DNA of 15,931 nt from Anaerolineales bacterium (GTDB taxonomy: Bacteria; Chloroflexota; Anaerolineae; Anaerolineales; Villigracilaceae): the NCBI GenBank assembly GCA_016928525.1, contig JAFGKO010000326.1, positions 1-15,931 of the forward strand, in the 5' to 3' direction. This document shows, in pieces, positions 1 to 7,682 of the stretch. The notes beneath the pieces are model-generated. The model did no database searches, had not been told where the DNA came from, and saw nothing but the letters and a program-made list of their open reading frames with translations. A program made the position numbers and the translations under genes. How positions within the stretch are numbered: position 1 is the stretch's first letter; every line of letters begins with the position of its first letter.

Positions 1-50
1 CCCTCCGCCCTTCGCGAAGCACCCCCGCGGGGCTCCCGGGGGGAGAGGGA
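1..50. repeat. GC-rich palindromic stretch inside mtnA
   Basis: Nested self-complementary blocks are visible: TTCGCGAA at 11-18, CCCCGCGGGG at 23-32 and CTCCC/GGGAG at 33-37/41-45, bordered by CCCTC at 1-5 and GAGGG at 45-49. It lies within the mtnA reading frame and keeps that frame open as far as it can be read. It resembles a small mobile palindromic unit inserted in a gene. Whether it continues to the left of the window cannot be seen. Confidence 0.5.
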
Positions 51-362
51 ACTCATGATGCGATCCACGGCCCAGGCCAGGTTGACGGCGGTAGGGCGGG
101 CGGCCTTCAAAACGGCGGAGGCGGCCTCCAGATCGGCCAGCAGGCCGGAGGTCGAGTTTGAAGCGGATTCACGGGCAGCCAGGGCCAGACCAAAACCCGC
201 TGCCGCGCCAATCGCCGGAGCACCGCGCACCACCATGTCCGTAATAGCCTGCGCTACAGACCTGTGATCGCGATAGGCCAAGACCTCGAAAACGCCCGGC
301 AGGCGGCGCTGGTCGATCATCTTGAATTCGTCGGTCTCGTAATCCCAGAAAACGGTTCGCAT
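1..362 (-). CDS. mtnA: Methylthioribose-1-phosphate isomerase, N-terminal part (cut by window edge)
   Basis: The minus-strand frame opening at the ATG at 362-360 is open to the window edge (120 codons seen). It begins MRTVFWDYETDEF and contains MVVRGAPAIGAAAGFGLALA at about residues 43-61. The RGAPAIG motif (46-52) is the glycine-rich phosphate-binding segment of the MtnA/eIF2B-like isomerase family, and RPTAVNLAWAVDR (89-101) is another family hallmark. The enzyme converts 5-methylthioribose-1-phosphate to methylthioribulose-1-phosphate in the cytosolic methionine salvage pathway. It is transcribed away from the transporter cluster. After residue 103 the protein turns into a low-complexity SSLSPREPRGGASRRAEG stretch encoded by a GC-rich palindromic sequence, which does not look like normal MtnA. 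That could be an in-frame repeat insertion or a disruption; the downstream part is not visible. The family call is firm; gene integrity is unknown. Confidence 0.88.
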   Translation of the reverse strand, partial: MRTVFWDYETDEFKMIDQRRLPGVFEVLAYRDHRSVAQAITDMVVRGAPAIGAAAGFGLALAARESASNSTSGLLADLEAASAVLKAARPTAVNLAWAVDRIMSSLSPREPRGGASRRAE

Positions 363-391
363 GGTTTCTTTCGTTTACTATCCGCACAAAT

Positions 392-415
392 TGGCGCTCT
401 CTCACGAGAGCGCCA
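392..415 (-). promoter_or_regulatory. Hairpin in the mtnA 5' leader
   Basis: A perfect 10-bp stem with a 4-nt loop (TGGCGCTCTC at 392-401, GAGAGCGCCA at 406-415) sits about 30 bases before the mtnA ATG, inside the leader predicted from the promoter at 430-458. It is not followed by a clear U tract on either strand, so it is more likely a leader structure than a terminator. Its function is unknown. Confidence 0.5.
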
Positions 416-429
416 GTGTAAGCGGGCGT

Positions 430-458
430 AGTTTAACACGGGAATGAGAGAATGTCAA
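430..458 (-). promoter_or_regulatory. Candidate promoter for mtnA
   Basis: Read on the minus strand, a perfect TTGACA (458-453) is followed after 17 bases by TAAACT (435-430), a 4/6 match to the -10 consensus. Transcription would start near 423 and give a leader of about 60 nt containing the 392-415 hairpin. It is assigned from sequence match and position only. Confidence 0.5.
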
Positions 459-491
459 AGATATATCGTCACAGCAGGCGATTGTTTATTA

Positions 492-511
492 CTCAATCAT
501 CATTTATTGAG
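492..511. promoter_or_regulatory. Inverted repeat between divergent promoters, possible operator
   Basis: CTCAAT (492-497) and ATTGAG (506-511) form a 6-bp inverted repeat with an 8-base centre in an AT-rich stretch between the two divergent promoter candidates. This is the kind of place a dimeric regulator would bind. Short inverted repeats in AT-rich DNA also arise by chance, and no regulator gene is present in the window. Confidence 0.25.
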
Positions 512-562
512 ACAAAAAATGCATAAACGTCACAAAACTCCTCGAAAAATGACTTAAATCAC

Positions 563-591
563 ATGACACAACGGAAAAAATATGCAATAAT
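563..591 (+). promoter_or_regulatory. Candidate promoter of the transporter/methyltransferase cluster
   Basis: ATGACA (563-568) and AATAAT (586-591), each one mismatch from the -35 and -10 consensus, are separated by exactly 17 bases. Transcription would start near 598, leaving a leader of about 55 nt that ends in a strong Shine-Dalgarno site, AAGGAGGAGA at 641-650, just before the ATG at 653. The intergenic region around it is markedly AT-rich compared with the flanking genes. Confidence 0.55.
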
Positions 592-652
592 AACAGGGTA
601 CTACAGCGCGTGCCTCATCTTTTGATTCTCTAGTTCTCTGAAGGAGGAGAAA

Positions 653-2359
653 ATGCCTAGAATGTTCAAACTGGCCATGCCGGCGTTCAGCATCATGATC
701 GCCCTGAGCATGGCCTTGACAGCCTGTGGGGGGGGCGGTGCCGCGACTGGAGGTGGTGAAAACTCGATCGTGATTGTCATCCCCGAAGACCCACCCTCTT
801 TCAACCCGGCCATCGCCGATTCGGGCTATGATTACCTGGTCATGGAGCTGGTGATGCTGGGCCTGGCCGATATGGATCCAGACGGGAATGTCTTCCCTGA
901 ATTGGCCGCCGAACTTCCTACCGTAGAAAATGGCGGCGTTGTCTTGGATGAAGACGCCTGGACCATGACTGCCACCTGGAAATTGCGCCAGGATGTGAAA
1001 TGGTCAGACGGAGAGCCTCTCACCGCTGATGACGTGATCTTCACCTACGAGGCAATCGTGAACCCAGAGACCGGCGGTTGGGTCCCGGGCATCGACTATG
1101 TGGACAGCGTGGAAAAGGTGGATGATTACACCTTCACCGTGTACTTCAACACGATCTATCCCGGCTACCTGACGCTGTTCGGCGGCGAGCAGGCGGTCAT
1201 CTGGCCTGCCCACTTCTGCGATGCAACCCAGGGATTTACAAACTGGGATTGCGGGCGCCAGCCGCTCAGCAGCGGTCCGTATGTGCTGCAAGAATGGATC
1301 AACGGCGACCACTTGACCTTCGTCAAAAACGAGAACTATTTCGAGCCAGGCAAACCGGCGATTGATACCATCACTGTTCGTATCGTACCGGATGAATCAG
1401 TCCGCAAAACCATGTTGATCAACGGCGATGCCGATCTGGATATGTGGACCACCGAATCCGTCATTGCGGATCTGCAAGGCGAGCCAAATGTGGTCGTCGA
1501 GCCCAGCCCGGTCAACCGTTGGGTGATGCGTATCTTCTTCAACCTGGCTGCCAAAGGCACCACCGACCCGGTGGCAACCCCACATCCGATTTTGTCCGAC
1601 GTGCGCGTGCGACAGGCCATCCGCATGGGCATTGATGTGGAGACCATCTCGCAAGAATTCTTCCTGGGTATCGCCGAGCCGGTCTGGACTGAATTCTTCC
1701 GCGAGCCGTACAAATGCGATATCCCTCGCCCGAAATTCAGCCCAGACGGGGCCAAAGCTTTGCTCGAATCCGCTGGCTGGACCGATACCGATGGCGACGG
1801 TATCCGTGAATGCCACGGTTGCGAAACGGCTGAAGAAGGCTATGTGATGGAGATGGAGTTCATCACCTATGCCGAATATGGCGAGGCCCTCACCTTGACC
1901 CAGCAGTTCATCGCCGAGGAGATGCGCGAGATCGGCATCAAACTCAATTTAAGCGTTGTCGAAGGCAGCGTGCTGTGGGCTTACTCAGCAGATGGCGGCA
2001 TCGAACAGAGCGGAAATTTCGACATGGACATCTGGGATGACGGTTACTCCGGCACAGACCCGGTCGATTACCTGTGGTCGTACTACTACTCAGAAGCTGC
2101 CATACCCGATTATGGCTACAACTACGGGCGCTGGATGAATGCAGAGTTCGATGCGCTGCTGGATGAAGCCTACACCCTGGATGAAGAGTATCGCAAAGAA
2201 CTATTCTGCCAGATGGCCGAAATCATGGAAGCAGAATTGCCCGAGGTATGGCTCTTCACAGCCATCAATGCGGATGCGCATTCTGTCCGCTTGCAGGGCG
2301 TGCAATCCACTACGAACGACATCGTAACCTGGAACTCCGCAGACTGGACCATCAAATAG
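653..2359 (+). CDS. ABC importer substrate-binding lipoprotein, family 5 (peptide class)
   Basis: This 568-residue protein starts with a lipoprotein signal peptide ending in LTAC, with Cys25 as the lipid-anchored residue, followed by a Gly-rich linker. The body is a family-5 solute-binding protein (OppA/DppA/SBP_bac_5): WSDGEPLTADDVIFTYEAI at about 117-135 is the typical N-lobe signature, and the segment around 313-332 (ILSDVRVRQAIRMGIDVE) is the typical hinge-side helix. A DTDGDGI loop at 378-384 is common in this family. Cysteines at 189/200 and 387/390 could form disulfides outside the membrane. The start is set by a strong AAGGAGGAGA site. One base separates its stop from the next permease, so the genes are co-translated. 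Family members bind peptides, nickel complexes, sugars or other solutes. The link to MttB genes suggests a methylated-amine ligand, but this is inference. Confidence 0.9.
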   Translation: MPRMFKLAMPAFSIMIALSMALTACGGGGAATGGGENSIVIVIPEDPPSFNPAIADSGYDYLVMELVMLGLADMDPDGNVFPELAAELPTVENGGVVLDEDAWTMTATWKLRQDVKWSDGEPLTADDVIFTYEAIVNPETGGWVPGIDYVDSVEKVDDYTFTVYFNTIYPGYLTLFGGEQAVIWPAHFCDATQGFTNWDCGRQPLSSGPYVLQEWINGDHLTFVKNENYFEPGKPAIDTITVRIVPDESVRKTMLINGDADLDMWTTESVIADLQGEPNVVVEPSPVNRWVMRIFFNLAAKGTTDPVATPHPILSDVRVRQAIRMGIDVETISQEFFLGIAEPVWTEFFREPYKCDIPRPKFSPDGAKALLESAGWTDTDGDGIRECHGCETAEEGYVMEMEFITYAEYGEALTLTQQFIAEEMREIGIKLNLSVVEGSVLWAYSADGGIEQSGNFDMDIWDDGYSGTDPVDYLWSYYYSEAAIPDYGYNYGRWMNAEFDALLDEAYTLDEEYRKELFCQMAEIMEAELPEVWLFTAINADAHSVRLQGVQSTTNDIVTWNSADWTIK

Positions 2360-2360
2360 C

Positions 2361-3404
2361 ATGACCGCCTATGTCGCCCGGCGCCTGATCCAAACTATCG
2401 GACTGCTCTTCCTGCTCAGCGTTGTCCTGTTCGCGCTGGTCAATCTGGCGCCGGGCGGCCCCCTGGCCGGGCACGGTCAGAGCCGCCACATCAACCCGGA
2501 GAAGATCGAACTTCTCAAGCGGCAATTTGGATTGGACAAGCCGCTGCCGACCCAGTATCTCATCTGGCTGGTCGGCAACGACTGGATGGAAGTGGACCTA
2601 AATGGGGATGGAATTGCCGAAAGCCATGGCACGCGCAAAGGTGTCCTTCGTGGCGACTTCGGCTTCTCATTCCGGACCCGGAAGCCTGTCCTGGAAGAAA
2701 TCGGCCAGCGGCTGCCCAATACCATTTATCTGATGAGCATCACGATGCTATTGGCGGTCTTCATTGCTATCCCCATCGGGATCATCTCCGCCATCCGGCA
2801 ATATTCATCCTTTGACATCGCGGTGACAACCTTCTCATTTGCCGGGCAGGCCATCCCGGAATTTTGGCTGGGGCTGCTGCTGATCCTGATCTTCTACGCC
2901 TGGCTGAAAAACCCGTTCACGGGAGGGTCGCTGCTGCCATCTGGCGGTATGACCTCCGTCGGAGCCGTTGGTTTCAACCTGGGCGACCGCATCGCGCACC
3001 TCATCCTGCCGGTCATGACCGGCAGCCTGGGCTGGATCGCCTGGTACTCGCGCTTCCTGCGCTCCAGCATGCTGGACGTCATCCACCAGGATTACCTGCG
3101 CACCGCGCGCGCCAAAGGCCTGCCGAACCGGGTCGTCATATACAAACATGCCCTGCGCAACGCGCTCATCCCGCTCATCACGCTGTTGGCATTGGACCTG
3201 CCATACATTTTCAGCGGAGCAATATTTGTGGAAATCCTGTTTTCCTGGCCCGGCATGGGACGCTTGTATTACCAGGCCGCCCTGCAGCGAGATTATCCTA
3301 TCTTGCTGGCTGTGCTGATCATCGGTGCCTCGTTCATCATCTTCTCGAACTTGCTGGCAGACTTACTCTACGCATTCCTTGATCCGCGCGTGCGCTACGA
3401 TTAG
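2361..3404 (+). CDS. ABC importer permease 1 (DppB/OppB type)
   Basis: This 347-residue membrane protein has an N-terminal transmembrane helix (about 9-30), a long extracytoplasmic segment (about 31-120) and then several helices. The cytoplasmic EAA loop that docks the ATPase is clear: DYLRTARAKGLPN at 245-256 followed by YKHALRNALIP to about 271. The C-terminus ends LLADLLYAFLDPRVRYD, as usual for DppB-like permeases. The extracytoplasmic segment holds DLNGDG at 79-84, resembling a calcium-binding loop, followed by GTRKGVLRGDFGFSF, a normal feature of this family. The start lies one base after the previous stop and has no obvious Shine-Dalgarno site of its own, suggesting translational coupling. 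It pairs with the next gene to form the membrane channel. Confidence 0.92.
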   Translation: MTAYVARRLIQTIGLLFLLSVVLFALVNLAPGGPLAGHGQSRHINPEKIELLKRQFGLDKPLPTQYLIWLVGNDWMEVDLNGDGIAESHGTRKGVLRGDFGFSFRTRKPVLEEIGQRLPNTIYLMSITMLLAVFIAIPIGIISAIRQYSSFDIAVTTFSFAGQAIPEFWLGLLLILIFYAWLKNPFTGGSLLPSGGMTSVGAVGFNLGDRIAHLILPVMTGSLGWIAWYSRFLRSSMLDVIHQDYLRTARAKGLPNRVVIYKHALRNALIPLITLLALDLPYIFSGAIFVEILFSWPGMGRLYYQAALQRDYPILLAVLIIGASFIIFSNLLADLLYAFLDPRVRYD

Positions 3405-3406
3405 CC

Positions 3407-4351
3407 ATGAACAACAACATCGCTGAATTCCCCACAGACAGAGTAAAACGCTCCGCCATCACTGCAGAAACAACCAGCTTGGCCGCCGCGGTCTGGAAAC
3501 GCTTCCGCAAGCACCCGGGCGCAATTGGCGGCTCGATTGTCCTGATCCTTCTGACCTTGCTGGTCATCTTTGCGCCCCTTTCTCCCTACGACCCCGAATT
3601 ATCTACGATGACAGAGCGCTACCAGCCGCCCTCCCTGCGGCACCCGATGGGAACAGACGCGCTCGGGCGTGATCTCTTCACGCGCGTGCTCTACGGCGGA
3701 CGGATTTCGCTGACCGTCGGCCTGCTGGTGGTTGTGATTTCGGTTACCCTGGGCGTCCCGGTGGGCGCAATCGCCGGCTATTACGGAGGCAAGCTGGAGA
3801 GTGTCCTGATGCGGGTCACGGATACTTTCCTGTCGTTGCCGGCTTTCCTGGTCCTGATCTTGTTGAGCGCCATCCTGCGCGAGGTCGAACTGCCAATCTT
3901 CGAACGCAATAATGTGATGACCATTGCGTTGGTCATCGGTATTCTTTCCTGGATGACCTTTGCGCGCATCGTGCGGGCAACCTTCCTCACGCTGCGCGAA
4001 ATGGACTTTGTAACTGCCACCCGCGCTTTAGGAGGTTCCGATTTCCGCATCATCGTCGGCCATATCCTGCCCAACTCGATTGGCCCCATTATCGTCGAAT
4101 CCACGTTGGAATTAGGCTATGCCATTATCGAAGAGTCCGGGCTGAGTTTCCTGGGATTCGGCATCCAACCTCCCACACCCTCCTGGGGTAACCTGTTGAG
4201 CAACGCCCAGGAGCATTTGACCAAGTATCCCTGGCTGGCCATCTTCCCCGGTTTGATGATTTTCCTGGCCATTATTTCGGTCAACTACATCGGCGATGGC
4301 TTGCGGGATGCTTTTGATCCATACAAGGTTCTCGAAAAAGTAGGTGAATAA
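3407..4351 (+). CDS. ABC importer permease 2 (DppC/OppC type)
   Basis: This 314-residue membrane protein starts two bases after the previous stop. It shows the OppC N-terminal region with a first helix at about 40-60, the diagnostic HPMGTDALGRDLFTRVLYGGR at about 79-99, and an EAA loop FVTATRALGGSDFRIIVGHI at 201-220. It ends GDGLRDAFDP, standard for DppC-like proteins. With permease 1 it would make the translocation channel. The ATPase genes that normally follow (DppD/DppF type) are absent; the next gene is an MttB homologue. The importer must therefore borrow ATPases encoded elsewhere, or they were displaced. Confidence 0.92.
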   Translation: MNNNIAEFPTDRVKRSAITAETTSLAAAVWKRFRKHPGAIGGSIVLILLTLLVIFAPLSPYDPELSTMTERYQPPSLRHPMGTDALGRDLFTRVLYGGRISLTVGLLVVVISVTLGVPVGAIAGYYGGKLESVLMRVTDTFLSLPAFLVLILLSAILREVELPIFERNNVMTIALVIGILSWMTFARIVRATFLTLREMDFVTATRALGGSDFRIIVGHILPNSIGPIIVESTLELGYAIIEESGLSFLGFGIQPPTPSWGNLLSNAQEHLTKYPWLAIFPGLMIFLAIISVNYIGDGLRDAFDPYKVLEKVGE

Positions 4352-4356
4352 ACGCG

Positions 4357-4403
4357 TTTGTGCGACAGATGCCCCCTGACTGGAACACCTGCTGTCGCAC
4401 AAA
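4357..4403 (+). promoter_or_regulatory. 12-bp perfect stem-loop between permease and methyltransferase genes
   Basis: TTTGTGCGACAG (4357-4368) is exactly the reverse complement of CTGTCGCACAAA (4392-4403), with a 23-base loop. It begins five bases after the permease stop. No T tract follows directly, so it is not a classical terminator. It could stabilise or process the mRNA between transporter and enzyme genes, or be a protein-binding site. A run of seven T at 4436-4442 lies farther downstream. Confidence 0.5.
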
Positions 4404-4477
4404 TTGCGAATGTACTGCTTACAAAGTCTGAAGAATTTTTTTAAAACCCGTATCCACAAGTTTAAAGGAGCGCACTG

Positions 4478-5929
4478 ATGAGCCTTCAACGCCCGCCACT
4501 TGAACCGTTACGCCCTGCCTATCGCATCCAATATCTTACTGATGAACAACTGGATCAACTCCAAGCCGCCACCCTAGAAATTCTGGAAACTGTGGGAGTC
4601 AAGTTCCCATCGGAAAAAGCGCTGGCCATCCTGGATGGGCATGGCGCTCAGGTAGATAAGGCTACACAAATCGTTAAATTCCCACGCGAGCTAGTTTTTA
4701 AAGCCATGAAAACGGTACCGCGTTACTTTAAGATGGGCGCGCGCGTGCTCGAATACGACCTGCAACTTGAAGACGGCGTGACCTACTTCACCACCGACGG
4801 CTGCGGTGTGCAGGTGGTCGACCTGGACAGCCAGGTTGAGCGCGCCTCGCGCAAAAGCGACGTGGCCATGATGGCACGGGTATCTGATTATCTGCCTTCG
4901 ATAGGCTTTCTCTGGCCAATGGTCAGTGCGCAGGATTATGGCCGCACATCGATCCTGCACGAGTTGGATGCCTGCTGGAATAACTCGGTCAAGCATGTGC
5001 AATCCGAGACCATCATGGGGGAACGCGAATGTCAGTATGCCGTTGAGATGGCAACTGTAATCGCCGGAAACGCGGAAAAATTACGGGCACGGCCTCCGCT
5101 CTCGTTGGTTGTTTGCACAATTGCCCCACTTATGCAAGACCATGCTGGCATCGAAGGCGCAATGGTCATGGCTGAAGCGGGGATACCGGTCGGCTTTTTG
5201 GCCATGCCCACGCTGGGTACCACCGCTCCCGCTACGCATGCCGGAGCGCTGGCCATGGCCGATGCCGAAAACATCAGCGCTACAGTTTTGATGCAACTGG
5301 TTGCGCCCGGCGCGCCGGTCTTCCATTCGCTAATGCAAGCCTGGGCTGACCCGCGCACAGGCGGCTATGTCAGCTATCCACGCGATGCGCGCGGGCGCTA
5401 TGGTGTGGTCGAAATGGCGCATCACTGGGGCATGCCTTCGCTGGGGGCCTGCTACGGGACGGACTCGGTCGAAACCGGCACCTGGCAATCTGCCGCTGAA
5501 CCCGGCATGGACGCTTTCCTGGCCGGCCTGACAGGGCCGGAGATCGTCACCGGTATGGGCCTGGCGCGCACTTATACGCGCCTGTACCCCGAGCAGATCA
5601 TCCTCGACGAAGACATCTACCAACGCGCTCGCGCTTATTTGCAGCACATGGAAGTCAGCGAAGAGACGTTGGCCCTGGAGTCCATCCGCAACGTTGGCCC
5701 CGGCGGGCACTTCCTGAGCCAGAAACACACCCGCCAGTACATGCGCACGTCCCTGGTGCGCGGCGTCACCCACGAATTAGACGAGAACAGCAAATACCGC
5801 GATCCGCGCGAAGTAGCCCGCGAGCGCGTGCGCTGGATCCTGGAGAACCACCAGCCCGAGCCGCTGGGAAAAGCCCAACAAGACGAACTGACCCGCATCC
5901 TGGCCGCTGCCGGGAAGGAATTAGGATAA
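4478..5929 (+). CDS. MttB-family (non-pyrrolysine) methylamine:corrinoid methyltransferase, copy 1
   Basis: This 483-residue member of the trimethylamine methyltransferase (MTTB) family would transfer a methyl group from a methylated amine to the Co(I) corrinoid protein encoded downstream. Family marks include TDGCG (106-110), VKHVQSE (171-177), APGAPVFHS (276-284), AHHWGMPSLGACYGTDS (314-330) and the C-terminal GPGGHFL (407-413) with HTR (417-419). There is no in-frame UAG: the region after GTDS, where true TMA methyltransferases carry pyrrolysine, reads TWQSAAEPGMD. It therefore belongs with the MtgB-like enzymes that act on quaternary amines such as glycine betaine. AAAGGAG at 4464-4470 sets the start. 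Its closest relative is the next gene: I count 56 of 90 identical residues, without gaps, at 101-190. The substrate is unknown. Confidence 0.88.
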   Translation: MSLQRPPLEPLRPAYRIQYLTDEQLDQLQAATLEILETVGVKFPSEKALAILDGHGAQVDKATQIVKFPRELVFKAMKTVPRYFKMGARVLEYDLQLEDGVTYFTTDGCGVQVVDLDSQVERASRKSDVAMMARVSDYLPSIGFLWPMVSAQDYGRTSILHELDACWNNSVKHVQSETIMGERECQYAVEMATVIAGNAEKLRARPPLSLVVCTIAPLMQDHAGIEGAMVMAEAGIPVGFLAMPTLGTTAPATHAGALAMADAENISATVLMQLVAPGAPVFHSLMQAWADPRTGGYVSYPRDARGRYGVVEMAHHWGMPSLGACYGTDSVETGTWQSAAEPGMDAFLAGLTGPEIVTGMGLARTYTRLYPEQIILDEDIYQRARAYLQHMEVSEETLALESIRNVGPGGHFLSQKHTRQYMRTSLVRGVTHELDENSKYRDPREVARERVRWILENHQPEPLGKAQQDELTRILAAAGKELG

Positions 5930-5931
5930 CT

Positions 5932-6008
5932 TTAACCATCAAGACGCCAAGACACAAAGTCACCAATTTATAACAATTGTGTCCTCGTGTCTCCGTGCCG
6001 TGGTGGTT
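5932..6008. repeat. Dispersed palindromic repeat, copy A
   Basis: An imperfect inverted repeat fills nearly the whole gap between MttB copies 1 and 2. The left arm starts CCATCAAGACGCCAAGACAC at 5936; the right arm runs through GTGTCCTCGTGTCTCCGTGC to GTGGTGG. When the right arm is reverse-complemented the arms match at most positions around a short AT-rich centre. The same architecture and closely similar sequence recur at 11394-11472. It can form a long hairpin in the mRNA and may alter the expression balance within the operon. Confidence 0.7.
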
Positions 6009-6023
6009 GGAAAAGAGCAACCT

Positions 6024-7487
6024 ATGTCATCCGAGACACCCCCACTGCAACCCATCCGCCCGAAAGAACAGTATCATATCCTCGACGAGGACCAGATTCA
6101 GACCCTCGCCAATGGCACGCTCGAAATCCTGGCCGAGACCGGTGTACACTGCCCCTCTGAGAAATGCCTGAAAATCTACGCGGATCACGGTGCGGATGTG
6201 GACTTCGATAACAAGATCGTACGCCTCGCACCGGACCTGGTAGCTGCTTCCCTTAAACTGGCCCCGCGCTACTACACCATGGGCGCTCGCTCCCTTGCCC
6301 ATGACATCGACCTGGCCAAAGGCGGTCTGTATTGTGCTACCGATGGTTGCGGCGTGGAAACCATCGACTTCGTCACGCGTGAACGGCGCGCCTCCCGCAA
6401 AGAGGACGTGGCTACCATGGCCCGCGTGGCCGATGCGCTCTCCTCTATCGGCTTCTACTGGCCCATCGTCAGCGCTGCCGACCATCCATCAACCGCCCCC
6501 CTGCACGAATTGGACGCATCTTATAACAATACCGTCAAGCACGTGCAATCCGAGACCGTCATGGGTGAAGAACTGGGGCGCTATGCGGTCGAGATGGCGC
6601 GTGTCGTCGCTGGCAGCGAAGAGAACATGCGCAAACGCCCGCCGCTCTCGTTGCTGGTTTGCTGCATCGCTCCGCTCGGACAGGACAAGGAAGGCATGGA
6701 ATCAGCCCTACTGTTCGCCGAAGCAGGCCTGCCGGTCGGGTTTATGTCGATGGCCAATGTAGGCTCCACCGGCCCAGCCACCCTGGCCGGGACTGTTGTA
6801 GCCGGGGACGTGGAAATTGTCTCGGCGCTGGTATTGATCCAGATGGCCTATCCCGGTGCGCCAGTTTTTCACTCGTTCATGCCGGGGGTCATGCACCCGC
6901 GCACAGGCGCCTATCTCAGCTCCACATTGGAAAGCAGTCTGTTTTACTCCGTTGGCGTGGAAATGGCGCACCACTGGGGCGTGCCGACACTGGCAGGCGT
7001 TTTTGGCACGGACGGCATGCTCCCCGGCTGGCAATCTGCCGCCGAGGCAGCCTCATCCTTAATGCTATGTGCATTGGCCGGCGCAGAAACCGGCTCTGGG
7101 CTGGGACTGGTCGAATCCTGTACCCTGCTCTACCCGGAAGCTATCGTCGTGGACAGCGACGTTTACCACCGCGTCCGCCTGGAAGCCGCCGGGCTGGATA
7201 CAAGGCGCGAAGCGCTGGCGCTGGACGTCATCAAGGAAGTCGGTCCGCGCGGGCTGTTCCTAAAGCACCGGCATACTCGTGAGAATCTGAGAGAGAGGAA
7301 ATTCTCTGAGCTGACAGGGCAGACCGACGGGTCCGGAAAGACACGCGACCCCATCGAAGTGGCGCGCGAAAAAGTCGAATCTATCATCCAGAACCATCAT
7401 CCCCAGCCGCTGGAAGCATCCCAGCAGGCTGAATTGACCCGCATCCTGGCGGCAGCCGACCAGGAGATTGGAGGCAAGAATGCATGA
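6024..7487 (+). CDS. MttB-family (non-pyrrolysine) methylamine:corrinoid methyltransferase, copy 2
   Basis: This 487-residue MTTB-family protein aligns without gaps to copy 1 through about residue 320, sharing TDGCG (107-110), VKHVQSE (171-177), YPGAPVFHS (276-284) and AHHWG. The ATG at 6024 is chosen because its N-terminus (MSSETPPLQPIRP) matches copy 1 (MSLQRPPLEPLRP). The frame opens earlier at a GTG at 5979, but those codons lie in the palindromic repeat and are not expected to be coding. The pyrrolysine-equivalent region reads PGWQSAAEAASS; there is no in-frame stop. The C-terminal motif is GPRGLFL (407-413), where copy 1 has GPGGHFL, so a conserved Gly and His are replaced. This points to a duplicated and diverged enzyme with perhaps a different methyl donor or altered corrinoid contact. 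The expected role is methyl transfer from an amine to the corrinoid protein. Confidence 0.87.
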   Translation: MSSETPPLQPIRPKEQYHILDEDQIQTLANGTLEILAETGVHCPSEKCLKIYADHGADVDFDNKIVRLAPDLVAASLKLAPRYYTMGARSLAHDIDLAKGGLYCATDGCGVETIDFVTRERRASRKEDVATMARVADALSSIGFYWPIVSAADHPSTAPLHELDASYNNTVKHVQSETVMGEELGRYAVEMARVVAGSEENMRKRPPLSLLVCCIAPLGQDKEGMESALLFAEAGLPVGFMSMANVGSTGPATLAGTVVAGDVEIVSALVLIQMAYPGAPVFHSFMPGVMHPRTGAYLSSTLESSLFYSVGVEMAHHWGVPTLAGVFGTDGMLPGWQSAAEAASSLMLCALAGAETGSGLGLVESCTLLYPEAIVVDSDVYHRVRLEAAGLDTRREALALDVIKEVGPRGLFLKHRHTRENLRERKFSELTGQTDGSGKTRDPIEVAREKVESIIQNHHPQPLEASQQAELTRILAAADQEIGGKNA

Positions 7488-7500
7488 TCCGACTCTTCCT

Positions 7501-7541
7501 CCAGGAGCGGGTTGCTAAATCCCTAACCCACACCCTCCTGG
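7501..7541 (+). promoter_or_regulatory. Bulged stem-loop between MttB copies 2 and 3
   Basis: CCAGGAG (7501-7507) pairs with CTCCTGG (7535-7541), and GGGTT (7509-7513) with AACCC (7525-7529), giving a bulged hairpin 13 bases after the copy 2 stop. No T tract follows. The rest of the 195-bp gap (to 7682) shows no clear gene. The role is unknown; it could be an RNA-stability or processing element. Confidence 0.35.
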
Positions 7542-7682
7542 CGCAAGAGCTTTTGGCGGACACACTTCAACCGCCGCACGCACCAACTCCCTGTCACGTT
7601 TGAATGAGAGCCATCTTTTCGTTTTGAATTTTCCGTTCAAACGCCCAAAAATTTCTTTGCCAGAAAGGGTTCAAGGTTTCAT

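Noticed and set aside
378..400. tRNA or other structured RNA gene at the 392-415 hairpin
   Set aside because: It is a single short stem-loop with no cloverleaf or other conserved RNA pattern around it.
363..652. Cobalamin or other riboswitch before the importer
   Set aside because: The predicted leader is only about 55 nt and shows no B12-box or other known aptamer consensus.
5979..6023. GTG-initiated N-terminal extension of MttB copy 2
   Set aside because: These codons lie in the right arm of the palindromic repeat, and copy 1 aligns from the ATG at 6024.
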